A DNA stretch of 64,000 nucleotides from Nostoc indistinguendum CM1-VF10 (GCA_019359215.1 JAHHHS010000015.1:1-64000); one strand, 5' to 3'; positions 36,564 through 45,854 are shown, counted from the first letter of the stretch. Translations and numbers: made by a program. Notes: generated by a model from the letters alone, not told the origin.

Positions 36564-37783
36564 GAATTTCGCACAGCCATTACTCGCTATCTTACAGAAG
36601 AAAAGCGTCCCCAATTATTTAAAAATCTTGCAGATGATTTGGAAGATGTTTGTATCAAACTGAAAAAACATTATCAGAGTGTACAACGCAATTTAGATAG
36701 TCAACCCCAAGAAATTGAGACTATGAAGGCGCAAGAGTTGCAACGCCTAAATCAGCAACTCCAGCAAATCGGTAGAGAATTTAGTGAGCATATTACAGAA
36801 GAAGTTAACCAAATAATTAATAATTATTGTGATGCCTTTGAAGCAGATTTTAGGCAATTACAATCACGAATGATTCGCCGATTAGATGAATTGCTAGATA
36901 CTTTTTCTGTAGCTTCTGCTTATCAAAGTGCAACCATCAGCCATCCTCGCAACGCTACCGCGCCTTTAATTGCTATTTTAGTAGAGGCATTTTATTACTT
37001 AGCAAATCAATTAGAAGATATTTTAATTGAATCTTCTCAGCAAGTAATTGCGAATTATTTCCAGCGATTGATTGAAAAGATTCGTAAGTCAGAATATTAT
37101 CGCCAGTTGTATCGTTTGTTAGATAATGATGGTGGGATTGAACAAGAGATCAGAAGTCTAGAAAAAAGCGTTACTCAAGCATTAGTTAGTGCAGCTAGTG
37201 TAGAGTGCGATCGCTTTGTGCGAGAAAGTCCAAGATTTTATGATGAAGGCACTTTTTCTATATATCAATTTCGTCAGACTTTATTACAAACTTCTCAAGG
37301 TTACGACGCTGAAAGTATCGTAGAAGCGGAACCAGCAATCAGGCAGTTATTGAAATTAGATTTTGAACCAAAGGTTTCCCAAACTATTCGTAAATCTTTC
37401 CGTCAAACCATTAATCAAACATTGAAAACTCACTTATTACCAATGGCAGATCAGCAAGCGGATGAGATTTTGCAACAATACCCACAGGCGCGTGCTTATT
37501 TAGAGAAAACGCTGCAACAAGAAGCTGAAGAAAAAATTGCGAATAATCGTCGATTATTGACTGTTGTTGAAGACAACATTGCAGCATATAATTTAGCAGT
37601 TTCTAGTATTAATAATTGTTTACAGTCGATGCAGTTATATGACCATCTTTTGCCTGTAATTGGTGAGCCGTTTGAAGATGATGGTAAGTTTACTAACAAT
37701 GGATTTGTGCTTTCAAATGTGGTACAAAAGGTTTAGTTTTACATATCGCAATCCTATTTGATTTGTGAAAATTCGCGCTGTCC

Positions 37784-37825
37784 AGATCCCCGGCTTCGTA
37801 AAAGTTGTCGGGGATCTAACTTTTT
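37784..37825 (+). terminator. Rho-independent terminator after the dynamin gene
   Basis: AGATCCCCGGC pairs with G-TCGGGGATCT around a short loop, and CTAACTTTTTG follows. It is about 50 bp downstream of the stop. Confidence 0.7.
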
Positions 37826-37857
37826 GTGTCTGAATCTCCATCAAAATTTGTCACTAC

Positions 37858-38880
37858 ATGGTTATGCTTATTAAGCGTCGGCAATTTCTTACAACTTGTG
37901 GAATAGCTACCCTAGCTACCCAGATATCACCACTTACTGCTGAACCCGCAAACACCATCCGCAAGCCGCCTCGCCTGCAAGCTGGCGATACCGCAGGATT
38001 AATTTCACCTGCGGGTATCGTTGATGCCAAAGACATCGAAGCAGCGCAGAAATCAATTTCACAATTAGGGTTAAAAGTCAAGCTGGGAAAGCATATTTTA
38101 GACCGTTACGGCTATTTAGCTGGTAAAGATAGCGATCGCGCCCAGGATGTAAACTTGATGTTTAGCGATCGCACTATAAAAGCAATTATCCCCATGCGTG
38201 GTGGTTGGGGCTGTAATCGCATTTTACCTCTACTCAACTACTCGCTAATCCGCTCCCATCCGAAAATTATCATCGGGTACAGCGATATTACAACGCTGTT
38301 GTTAGCAATTAATGCCCGTAGTCAGATGATTACTTTTCATGGGCCAGTTGCTACGTCTACCTGGAATCAGTTTACAGTCGATTACTTCAAACGCATCCTA
38401 TTTAATGCTGAAGCTGTGACTATGCAAAATCTCAACCCTAGCGAAGTGCGGGTGGAGATAATAGCACCGGGAAAGGCGAGAGGTAAACTTGTGGGTGGAA
38501 ACTTATCAGTCTTATCAGCAATGGTAGGTTCACCTTACCTGCCTTCTTGGAACAAAAGCATTTTGTTTGTGGAAGAAGTTGGCGAGGATGTTTATCGTAT
38601 AGATAGGATGCTGACGCAATTAAAAACTGCTGGGATACTTAATCAAATTGCTGGCTTTATCTTTGGGCAATGCACTAAATGTAGTCTTGGAGATGAACCA
38701 TCATTTACATTAATGCAAGTATTGCAACAACACATACTTCCTTTAGGCATTCCTGCTTGGTACGGTTCAATCATTGGTCATATTAAGGATAAATTTACCT
38801 TGCCAATCGGTGTGGAAGTGGAAATAAATGCCGAACTTGGAACAATACGAATGTTAGAGGCGGCTGTTAGCCTTGTGTGA
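37858..38880 (+). CDS. LD-carboxypeptidase (S66 family), probably Tat-exported
   Basis: A 340-residue muramoyl-tetrapeptide carboxypeptidase-type enzyme that removes the terminal D-Ala from cytosolic or periplasmic peptidoglycan peptides. The N-terminus has a twin-arginine signal (KRRQFLTTCGIATLA), suggesting export, unlike the usual cytosolic LdcA. Family landmarks: AGDTAGLISPAG, the nucleophile Ser in IIGYSDITTLL (about 142), the Glu segment ILFVEEVGEDVYRIDRML (about 240) and the His in IIGHIKDKFTLPIG (about 307), giving the Ser-Glu-His triad. The start is ATG 37858 or ATG 37864. It is transcribed alone. Confidence 0.9.
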   Translation: MVMLIKRRQFLTTCGIATLATQISPLTAEPANTIRKPPRLQAGDTAGLISPAGIVDAKDIEAAQKSISQLGLKVKLGKHILDRYGYLAGKDSDRAQDVNLMFSDRTIKAIIPMRGGWGCNRILPLLNYSLIRSHPKIIIGYSDITTLLLAINARSQMITFHGPVATSTWNQFTVDYFKRILFNAEAVTMQNLNPSEVRVEIIAPGKARGKLVGGNLSVLSAMVGSPYLPSWNKSILFVEEVGEDVYRIDRMLTQLKTAGILNQIAGFIFGQCTKCSLGDEPSFTLMQVLQQHILPLGIPAWYGSIIGHIKDKFTLPIGVEVEINAELGTIRMLEAAVSLV

Positions 38881-39073
38881 ATGAGGCAGGAGGTTGGAAT
38901 AAAAAATAGTGGCTCACATTTTATCTAAATTGCAAGCCACTAAATTGGGGATTTTGGTGTTCTTGACTTTAATCCTTGCTCGTGTCTGACTTTTCACTGT
39001 AGCTGCGCCTTGACTCCCCCACTATATTTGCAGCATCCAGACAAAGGACTATGTGTATCAAGTGTGGAAATGC

Positions 39074-39595
39074 TTACTTATGACGACCAAACCATTTAGA
39101 GGCGATCGCTCCTAAAGCTGCTCCAACCATTGGATTACTGAGAAACTTAAGAATCGCTGGTTGTTCAGCCATCACTTCTTGGAAGATGTCAGGATGGCTA
39201 TGATATGTGAAAGATGCCAGCTTGCTGAGGTCATCTGCATTCATGTGGTTAGGGTTGTGAGTAGAAAGCCCTAAATCTCGCTCTAGATGGCGCTCGTCTA
39301 GACCTCTTTGCTTTAAGTGCTTGAAAAATGCCCGTGCAACATCATCCCGTTCGTTAGGCTTAATCTGAGCGATCGCCTTTTGGAGTTCTGGCTCCAGCTG
39401 GCTTGGTGGAATGCTGTTATGGTTGAAAGATTGACTAAACAATTGCCGACGTTGATCGTGAGATGAGCGCTGGGCAAAATCATCAAAATTTTGGTATTCC
39501 TGAGTTTGGTCAGATGAAACATCATCTAAAGACTCTGTATTACCGTGAGCCAACTCGTTGAGAATTTCGCGTTTATACTTGTCACTGCTACTCAT
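39074..39595 (-). CDS. Hypothetical protein, related to the 43174 gene product
   Basis: A 173-residue hydrophilic protein with a hydrophobic/glycine-alanine C-terminal stretch (NPMVGAALGAIASKWFGR). The middle (IPPSQLEPELQKAIAQI, KPNERDDVARAFFKHL) and end (HPDIFQEVMAEQ) parallel the protein at 43174-43878 in layout: PP, an ER-containing helix, P-D-I-x-x-x-x-M and an S-N-P-glycine-rich tail. The two are likely distant paralogues. ATG 39595 has GGAG eight bases upstream. No signal peptide is seen. Function unknown; the surrounding genes suggest an envelope or stress role. Confidence 0.75.
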   Translation of the reverse strand: MSSSDKYKREILNELAHGNTESLDDVSSDQTQEYQNFDDFAQRSSHDQRRQLFSQSFNHNSIPPSQLEPELQKAIAQIKPNERDDVARAFFKHLKQRGLDERHLERDLGLSTHNPNHMNADDLSKLASFTYHSHPDIFQEVMAEQPAILKFLSNPMVGAALGAIASKWFGRHK

Positions 39596-39664
39596 TTTAA
39601 ATGTCTCCTTTTTATGCTTACAATCAACGTGAATTAACTCAGGTTTTCTCCAAAAAATGAGTCC

Positions 39665-40102
39665 CTATTTATACTCAACTTGCTGAGATTGCACATCATA
39701 CTGAGCCGTCAAAATCAGTTTTTTGTCTGGTGCATACATCAAAACTTTTAAGTCTTGATTGGGGAAATTTTTGTGAAAACCTTGGAGTAAGGATTTTGCT
39801 AATGGCCGCACTTCGGTCGGACGAACTTGAGGCGCAATCACGACACCTAACTTATTGTTGTCACGTACATAAGCATCTTGGACAATTCCTTTAGCTGTGC
39901 TGACAACCCAGTTCCCAAAATCTTGACCCTGTACACTGTTACCGCGTGACAACAAGGCATAGTCGGCACTATGACTGATTCCAGACGGTAATTGAGTTGG
40001 TTGTTTAGCTTGAACAGTACCACTACAGGCGGCAGTCGTTGTTAGTACTAATACCAAGACTAAAGCTGTTAAAACCCGACGAAACTTCTGAATTATTTTC
40101 AA
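39665..40102 (-). CDS. Small lipoprotein
   Basis: About 145 residues with a lipoprotein signal peptide: basic start (KIIQKFRR), hydrophobic core (VLTALVLVLVLTTT) and lipobox TAAC, so the Cys should be acylated. The mature part contains GNSVQGQDFGNWVVSTAKGI and GVVIAPQVRPTEVRPLAKSL and has no recognised domain. A TTG start at 40102 is preferred over ATG 40120 because a strong GAGGTGG site sits just upstream of the TTG. It lies between two stress-type genes on the same strand and may share their control. Confidence 0.7.
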   Translation of the reverse strand: MKIIQKFRRVLTALVLVLVLTTTAACSGTVQAKQPTQLPSGISHSADYALLSRGNSVQGQDFGNWVVSTAKGIVQDAYVRDNNKLGVVIAPQVRPTEVRPLAKSLLQGFHKNFPNQDLKVLMYAPDKKLILTAQYDVQSQQVEYK

Positions 40103-40229
40103 TTTAACCACCTCATCCAAACTAATGACTTTTCTGCAATATCAATCTACTGAAAGTATTTTTAGTAGAAGTAGGTAGAAAACCCACTCCTACTAACTCA
40201 AATGCAATCACCTTTGTAGTTTAAGTAGG

Positions 40230-41093
40230 TTAGCCCCGGTCAGTTTTATTCTCTATTCGAGTTCCATCAGTATCAACATCTAATGCTTCGCGTCGAATGG
40301 TTTCTTGAGCTTCAACGGTTTCTTTGTCTACAACTTTCTGCACTTTGACTTCTTCGCGCAAAAAAGCTTCCTTTTGGATGTCTGGAACTTCTTCATAGAG
40401 GTCTATATGCGCTACCTCGCCCTCGCGGAAGTCCGCCGCTTCAGCAGAGACAACTTTGCCTGTGTCTTGAGAAGTCACTCGCTCAATCACGACTCGCTCT
40501 TTTTCCACCGGAACAGCAACTTTTGCAGTTTCGGTTTCAACACGCTTACTAATCGATACTTCTCCACTTTTCCGGCGCTGTTTACTAGCAACTAGCCTTT
40601 CTTCGTAGAGTTTGAAGGTTTGGTCTTCGTGAGCGCTGACATCATACAAATCCGCGTCGTCTGCGTAGGTATAGCTGTCAGGACTAGGAGTAGTGCCGCC
40701 AGATGTCGATCCTAGCGTAGCTGAACTTTCTACAGACGGTGTGCGATATCCTCCACGCACCTGTTCTTCATAGTCGTAGTCAAGCGTTGTATGCTCTTGA
40801 TATTCAGGTAAATTTTCCGCTTGCTCTCTTGTTATACCAACGACATATACACGGTTTGCTGTAGAGTCAATACGCGATTTACCAACTGGTAGTAAGATTT
40901 TCTTGCCAAAAATCCAAAAGCCTATGTCAACAATTAAATAGCGGAATGCTCCTTGGTCATCTACTACAGCATCATTTACTGTACCAATCTTCTCATCAGT
41001 TCCTTGAACATACACACCCATTCCTTTGATGTCGTTACCTTCAAGAGTATTAGGGTAATCTGGATCAAATTCACTTATTTTTTGGAGTGGCAT
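40230..41093 (-). CDS. PRC-barrel / DUF2382 protein (AvaK-like)
   Basis: A 287-residue soluble acidic protein. The N-terminal PRC-barrel (about 15-100) contains VYVQGTDEKIGTVNDAVVDD and FRYLIVDIGFWIFGKKILLP; the C-terminal DUF2382 region (about 160-270) contains FKLYEERLVASKQRRKSGEV and the repeated beta/charged pattern HIDLYEEVPDIQKEAFLREE. As far as I recall, the akinete-marker AvaK proteins of Anabaena/Nostoc have this architecture; the specific assignment is not proven. AAGGA precedes ATG 41093. It is probably stress- or differentiation-related, inferred from the family. Confidence 0.88.
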   Translation of the reverse strand: MPLQKISEFDPDYPNTLEGNDIKGMGVYVQGTDEKIGTVNDAVVDDQGAFRYLIVDIGFWIFGKKILLPVGKSRIDSTANRVYVVGITREQAENLPEYQEHTTLDYDYEEQVRGGYRTPSVESSATLGSTSGGTTPSPDSYTYADDADLYDVSAHEDQTFKLYEERLVASKQRRKSGEVSISKRVETETAKVAVPVEKERVVIERVTSQDTGKVVSAEAADFREGEVAHIDLYEEVPDIQKEAFLREEVKVQKVVDKETVEAQETIRREALDVDTDGTRIENKTDRG

Positions 41094-41709
41094 TATTTTA
41101 TTCCTTAAAATCTTGCTGTATCTTTTTATAAATTACACAATTTAGTTTAAATACATCTTCTCTCCAAGGATTGAGTTAAATTATCTGAATATTTAATCAA
41201 TCGAAGTAATTAAATATATTTTCATAACCCACAAGGATGATACAAAACAGCTTTTTAGTATCAATGTATTATTAATTTTATAATTAATTTAAACTAATTT
41301 TTGTAAATACTGTGACTAGTTTCTAGCATTTATGTGACTAGTTTCTAGCAGTAAATTTCAAAACTAAAGTTAACTAAATCAATACACAGCATCAAACTTA
41401 GCTAGTTTGATCTGCTTATTAACACCTTACACTTAAATTCAATACCCTCACATTGTTAAAGCTTTATTTGGTTAAGTTGTAATACTTGCTCTATCACTCT
41501 TCAAGAAGATAAAATCTCTGCCAAAAGATTGATGAGAAGGAAATCTAAAAATGTCTAAATATTATTAAACTCCTAATAAGTTTGCAAATAAATTTAGCTG
41601 TGCTGCTAAGGAGTAACAAATCTAGTTGCAAAGCAAGCATTGCCAAAATTGATAATAACAAAGTGTAAACTTTAAAACTGCTCTCATTACAGAAAATCAG
41701 GAGATAATT
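41094..41709. other. AT-rich intergenic region between divergent stress-type genes
   Basis: About 615 bp with no supported gene. It contains a direct repeat GTGACTAGTTTCTAGCA (about 41311 and 41335), the only obvious candidate for a regulator-binding site pair. It must carry the promoters for the PRC-barrel and CAAD genes. Confidence 0.5.
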
Positions 41710-42165
41710 ATGGATACACAATTACAGCAAAAGCAGTATGTCGATACTGCCTCCCAAAACCAGATAGAAGCATTTAAAGGTTCAGAGCCTGGAAACCTGG
41801 CAATGTTGCCACCCGCCTCTGAAAATGAAGAACAATGGCAAAAAGTTGGTAGCCAGATTTCTATATTTTTGGCAAATATACCTGAGTACATAGGTAGATT
41901 CTACCAAGAATACAAATCGCTGTTTATCAGCTTTGCATTGCTTGTGATAACAGTTACGGCACTAAGGATTTTTCTAGCGGTACTCAACGCCATAAATGAT
42001 ATTCCCCTACTTTCTCCATTTCTCCAATTAATTGGACTTGGTTACACAATTTGGTTTACTTTCCGCTATTTGCTCAAAGATTCCACTCGGCAAGAATTAG
42101 CAGCAGAAATTCGCTTGCTTAAAAAACAAACTCTAGACAGAGAAGAATCACAGACTTTAAGCTAA
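41710..42165 (+). CDS. CAAD/CURT1-family thylakoid membrane protein
   Basis: A 151-residue protein with a soluble N-terminus and a C-terminal CAAD domain: a predicted amphipathic helix (SIFLANIPEYIGRFYQEYKS), two transmembrane segments (LFISFALLVITVTALRIFLA and LSPFLQLIGLGYTIWFTFRY) separated by NAINDIPLL, then RYLLKDSTRQELAAEI. This is the domain appended to some cyanobacterial tRNA synthetases and shared with the plant CURT1 proteins that bend thylakoids. It is a free-standing copy, so a membrane-shaping or membrane-anchoring role is likely. A hairpin (42203-42235) follows the gene. Confidence 0.9.
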   Translation: MDTQLQQKQYVDTASQNQIEAFKGSEPGNLAMLPPASENEEQWQKVGSQISIFLANIPEYIGRFYQEYKSLFISFALLVITVTALRIFLAVLNAINDIPLLSPFLQLIGLGYTIWFTFRYLLKDSTRQELAAEIRLLKKQTLDREESQTLS

Positions 42166-42202
42166 CTAAAGTATGGTGGCGGATACAGTGTATGTGAGCT
42201 TT

Positions 42203-42235
42203 TGGTCAAGTAAAAAACTGAGTTTTGCTTGACCA
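42203..42235 (+). terminator. Hairpin after the CAAD gene
   Basis: TGGTCAAGTAAAA pairs with TTTTGCTTGACCA (one G-T pair) around a seven-base loop. Nearly the same hairpin follows the 43174 gene. Confidence 0.55.
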
Positions 42236-42294
42236 TTGTATAGAACTGTAGACTCTTATACCACATCAGTTAAATTAGCAGGAAAAGAAAATGT

Positions 42295-42777
42295 ATGATC
42301 AAGACAAATAGATTAGCTTCGCTGACAACAACAGTATTTCTTTCAACATTGCTAACAGTCCCTCTGCTTTCTAGCTGCGGCGGAGGTTCCCAAAATGTTA
42401 CGCAACCTCCAATTGACGATAGTGTTGGGAGAAATTTAAATAATCGCGCTCCCGTAAATCAACCCCAAGCTAGGAGGGGATTAAGTACAGGGCAGAAAGT
42501 GGCAATCTTGGCAGGAGCTGCTGGACTTTACTACCTCTACAATCAACGAAAGAATGCCCAAGGAGCGGGAGCGCAGGGGAAATACTACCTTTCTAAGAAT
42601 GGGCGTGTTTACTATCGAGATGCTCAAAATCGCCCTGTCTGGGTAACACCGCCACAAGAGGGCATTCGTGTTCCAGAAGAGGAGGCACAACAATACCGGG
42701 ACTTTCAAGGATATAACAATAGTCCCACAGGGCGAGACTTAAGGAGTTTGGGTGCAGGTACTGTTCCGACATATTAA
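42295..42777 (+). CDS. Small lipoprotein
   Basis: A 160-residue protein with a lipoprotein signal peptide (LTTTVFLSTLLTVPLLSSC, Cys about 28, then GGGSQN). The mature part has a short hydrophobic stretch (VAILAGAAGLYYLYNQRKN) and a Tyr-rich region (GKYYLSKNGRVYYRDAQNRPVWV). No known domain is recognised. AGGA lies about 11 bases upstream of ATG 42295; a six-codon ORF beginning ATG 42291 overlaps the start. It is downstream of the CAAD gene on the same strand. Confidence 0.7.
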   Translation: MIKTNRLASLTTTVFLSTLLTVPLLSSCGGGSQNVTQPPIDDSVGRNLNNRAPVNQPQARRGLSTGQKVAILAGAAGLYYLYNQRKNAQGAGAQGKYYLSKNGRVYYRDAQNRPVWVTPPQEGIRVPEEEAQQYRDFQGYNNSPTGRDLRSLGAGTVPTY

Positions 42778-42867
42778 TTTTTGTACAGATTATAAATAGA
42801 TGGCGTTTAACCGTCATTCTATTTTTTAATAGAAACTTTTTCCGGATTTAAAGTTAATAATACTCAT

Positions 42868-42902
42868 AAGTATAATAATACTTGATATTATTATACTTTT
42901 TA
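42868..42902 (+). terminator. AT-only hairpin with T tract
   Basis: AAGTATAATAATA and TATTATTATACTT form a perfect 13-bp stem with a five-base loop, then TTT. It lies about 90 bp after the lipoprotein gene. The rest of 42778-43173 is AT-rich with no supported gene. Confidence 0.5.
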
Positions 42903-43173
42903 AGAAAAGTCTTTTTTAAGAATTTAGGCGAGTATATAAAAATCCTATTTAATTCTTGAGAAGATTTTGACCTCTAAATTTTTGTACAACAGGGTTTTGA
43001 GTCTCAGGATGCTTTCAAAATTCAAGCCTGAGTTTTATATACTAATAGTTATACTTTTATCAAAGTAAGAGTAACCTTTGATAGATGATTTTGAAAAGAT
43101 ATAACAATTAGTATATTGAAAGTAATTACTTTACCGTTGATAGTTTAGTGAAATCACAGTTTAGGAGCCACAA

Positions 43174-43878
43174 ATGAATATATTAGAAAAAATTTTCGGT
43201 GGCGGTGAGGTTCCAGAAAATGACTACCGCAATTTTGTCAACCGCTATGAGCAAGGTTTACCTCATGAGGGATACTCAGATGAAGAAGTTTTAAACCGTT
43301 ATCAGCAAGTATCTAGACAGTTACCTCCAGACCTTTATCAGGAATCTGCACAAGAAGCCTTTAGTCGGATGTCACCACAAGAGCGGATGCAGTTTGGTCG
43401 CTCTCTTCAACAGCAGACACGCTCTTCAAACTTAAATTTCCCCGATTTAAACCAAGATGGTATAGACGATCGCTTTCAAGACCCAAATTATCTTGCTCAA
43501 ACGACAGGCCGGGTTCACCAGCAACAACCAGATATACTCAGTCAAATTATGAGTGGTGCTGCGGGGAGCTTTATGGGTGGTCAAGGTGGTAACATTATGA
43601 GCAATCCATTAGCGAAGGGAGCGATGGCTGGTATAGCGGCCCTAGCTATGAAAAAGTTGATGCAAAGAGGCAACCAAGGAAATTCCGGGCAGTATGGTAA
43701 CGTCCGCCCAGCTAGCCAAGACCCCTACGGTGATCCAGCGGATTACGGGCAGTATGGTAACGTCCGTCCAGCTAGTCAAGACCCGTATGGCGATCCGGCG
43801 GATTACGGGCAGTATGGTAACGTCCGCCCAGCTAGCGAAGACCCGTATGGAGATCCGGCTGACCAACAGTACCGCTAG
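43174..43878 (+). CDS. Hypothetical protein with three C-terminal 20-residue repeats
   Basis: A 234-residue protein. The N-terminal half includes PENDYRNFVNRYEQGLPHEG and LPPDLYQESAQEAFSRMSPQ; the middle has a DLNQDGIDDRF loop that looks like a calcium-type D-x-x-x-D-G motif; a glycine/alanine stretch (NPLAKGAMAGIAALAMKK) follows. The end is three near-identical units beginning GQYGNVRPASQDPYGDPA, encoded by 60-bp DNA repeats starting at 43687, 43747 and 43807. AGGAG precedes ATG 43174. It appears distantly related to the 39074-39595 product. Function unknown. Confidence 0.75.
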   Translation: MNILEKIFGGGEVPENDYRNFVNRYEQGLPHEGYSDEEVLNRYQQVSRQLPPDLYQESAQEAFSRMSPQERMQFGRSLQQQTRSSNLNFPDLNQDGIDDRFQDPNYLAQTTGRVHQQQPDILSQIMSGAAGSFMGGQGGNIMSNPLAKGAMAGIAALAMKKLMQRGNQGNSGQYGNVRPASQDPYGDPADYGQYGNVRPASQDPYGDPADYGQYGNVRPASEDPYGDPADQQYR

Positions 43879-43948
43879 TAACCTCAAGCAGCAAAGCTGC
43901 AATTCGTAATTACAATCAGTGAAAGCTTGAACTCATCACTGATAATTA

Positions 43949-43990
43949 TGGTCAAGTAAAAATCAATTTTTTTACTTGACCACTTTTTAT
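43949..43990 (+). terminator. Strong hairpin terminator
   Basis: TGGTCAAGTAAAAA and TTTTTACTTGACCA form a perfect 14-bp stem with a six-base loop, followed by CTTTTTATT. It is about 70 bp after the repeat-protein gene. Confidence 0.75.
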
Positions 43991-44151
43991 TAGATTGGTA
44001 TCACCTAGTAGAAAATCTTTTGCATTGTTGGTGATCGTTTAAAGCGACTAAAAGCGGCTGAGAGTTAAATTTTAGCGAGGTTAATTAGAATAACCTTAGG
44101 CTTGATTTCATCATTGTAAATTACTTGCGTGAGCAGCAGATTGGTAGAAAA

Positions 44152-45642
44152 ATGAAACAGTTAGCAAAAACATTATATAGTAAATTTATACATTTATTTA
44201 ACCAGGTAATAGGAATTACCATTTCCTATAATCCAAATCAAAAAGAAACTAATGTTGCTCTTGATGAAGAATCTTTAGAAGACCCAACTACTCAATTATC
44301 AAAGCAAATTCCTCTTCAAGACAGAGTTAATAAATCTGAGCAAAACTTAGAATTAAATTACCAGGATTCAGCAAAACCTCGGCAATTCAAAAAAGCTTCT
44401 TTATTTCCTGATAGTAAGACTAATGTTGCTGCATTGTCGCTAGTTTTGTATGGAGTTGCTGAAGTCTTATCTCAAAAAATGAATCTGTCATGGAAAAGTC
44501 AAGTAAATAATACTTTTAGTTATGAAAAAGAAACTGAAACTGGAAAAGGAAAAATCTTTTACTATGTAACAGATAATCCCGAAACTCCACAACCAGAAAC
44601 ACTGGCAGAAGAGGCAGCTTTAGTTGTTATAGACGAATTTGATCCAAGGGCGTGTGCTATTCACCTGATTTACTGTGCCTTAGTAACTAGCCTAGATAAG
44701 CCTTGGTCAGGCAATTTTGTAATTGATGACAAGCAATTACTTGAATACACAGGGCTTGTGAAACGCAGGGACTTATGCAAGCATGAAAAATTGAGTATTT
44801 TGTACCACTTGTTACGGCAACCTGCTCAAGTACTAGCTTGTATTGCATGGCCTAAACAGGAGAAAGCTGGAGCTTTTACTGTTGCTGATTTAAAGATTTG
44901 GGACATCAGCATAATACGAGATTTTGAAACAGATAAAACTGGCAATAACAAGCTAGTGGGTTTAAAGGTGATAGGTCAAGCTGGAGTATGGACAAAATAC
45001 TTCCTTAACAAATCTAAATACCACTACCACACTGGAATTATTACCAAGAAAACCGTACAGAAACTATTTAGTATTGGTAAACAAAATGCTGGCGCTGCTA
45101 GAATGCTAGTTTGGCTAACTTTCCAAATCAAACCGGAATTCCAAGATTGTGTAATGGGCAAGACTCTGATGGAGATTGCTTACGGCAAAGACAAAGTGTC
45201 AACAGCAGAACCAGACAGACAGCTTAGGCGACAAATGGCTGATGATTTGGAAACTGACTTGAAAGTTGTTAAAGAAGCTGGATGGCAAGCAGAACTGGAA
45301 ACAGGGCCAGCTTGGTTAACAAGTAGCAAAACTGCTAAAAGACCTATAGGTTACTGGAATCAAATACTCAATTCTAGATGGCGTTTTCATTTACCAGCAG
45401 AAGCACAGGAACGCTTGACTGTGGACTCGAATCAGCTAAGTGCAAACAATATCCAGCCTCTATCAGGTAATCTCATTAGAGAAGCGAGAAAAGCAAAAGG
45501 CTGGTCTAGAGCATTTTTCGCTACAACGATGGAGAAAAGCGTTTCCTGGGTTGATGCAGTCGAGACAGGTACACGTCAGGTTTCTCAAAAGGACTTGCCT
45601 AAGTTGCTCAATACACTGGAACTACACCTTAACAGGTATTGA
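44152..45642 (+). CDS. Large protein with C-terminal XRE-type helix-turn-helix, role unknown
   Basis: A 496-residue protein from ATG 44152 (an upstream TTG at 44125 is possible). The C-terminal 60 residues form an XRE/Cro-like HTH: NLIREARKAKGWSRAFFATT, then EKSVSWVDAVETGTRQVSQ. The large N-terminal part (DEFDPRACAIHLIYCALVTS, KRRDLCKHEKLSILYHLLRQ, VIGQAGVWTKYFLNKSKYHY) is not a family I recognise; its mixed alpha/beta winged-helix look is loosely like plasmid replication initiators, which is only a guess. No signal peptide or membrane segment. It is transcribed alone. Confidence 0.7.
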   Translation: MKQLAKTLYSKFIHLFNQVIGITISYNPNQKETNVALDEESLEDPTTQLSKQIPLQDRVNKSEQNLELNYQDSAKPRQFKKASLFPDSKTNVAALSLVLYGVAEVLSQKMNLSWKSQVNNTFSYEKETETGKGKIFYYVTDNPETPQPETLAEEAALVVIDEFDPRACAIHLIYCALVTSLDKPWSGNFVIDDKQLLEYTGLVKRRDLCKHEKLSILYHLLRQPAQVLACIAWPKQEKAGAFTVADLKIWDISIIRDFETDKTGNNKLVGLKVIGQAGVWTKYFLNKSKYHYHTGIITKKTVQKLFSIGKQNAGAARMLVWLTFQIKPEFQDCVMGKTLMEIAYGKDKVSTAEPDRQLRRQMADDLETDLKVVKEAGWQAELETGPAWLTSSKTAKRPIGYWNQILNSRWRFHLPAEAQERLTVDSNQLSANNIQPLSGNLIREARKAKGWSRAFFATTMEKSVSWVDAVETGTRQVSQKDLPKLLNTLELHLNRY

Positions 45643-45854
45643 TGTTTGCAAGCCGCATACTCGTGCTGAGGTAATTTTTGCTAGATATTATTACTCATTG
45701 CAACTGCATCGGGAGGCGGGTTAGGTTTCTCATGGGTTTTTCCATGACGTAGAAAAGTCATTGTTCATGTAAAGTTTCGGCAGAAGGCAGTATTCGTCCT
45801 GCTTCCTGCCTCTCTTGTTAATATTTTGATAGACAGTATGCATTTCTCCTCGCT

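Larger units (their letters stand above)
34439..37736 (+). pseudogene. Dynamin-like GTPase gene interrupted by an ISL3-type element
   Basis: Joining 34439-35724 to 36572-37736 (removing the element and one copy of the 8-bp duplication) restores one open frame of 816 codons, with TEEFR reading straight into TAITRYLTEE. The GTPase domain has G1 GAFSAGKSM (about 56-64), G3 DTPGID (about 232) and G4 FNRID (about 297). The C-terminal part is long and helical with predicted coiled coil (QELQRLNQQLQQIGREF), as in dynamins that remodel membranes. ATG 34448 may be the true start because AGGA lies eight bases upstream. As it stands the product would stop about 17 residues into the element, keeping only the GTPase half. 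Confidence 0.9.

Noticed and set aside
36639..37736. Separate gene downstream of the ISL3 element
   Set aside because: The open frame continues upstream to the target duplication and joins the GTPase half exactly, so it is the 3' part of the interrupted dynamin gene.
41311..41352. Two 17-bp direct repeats, considered as a CRISPR array start
   Set aside because: There are only two copies with a 7-bp spacer; more likely a binding-site pair or chance.
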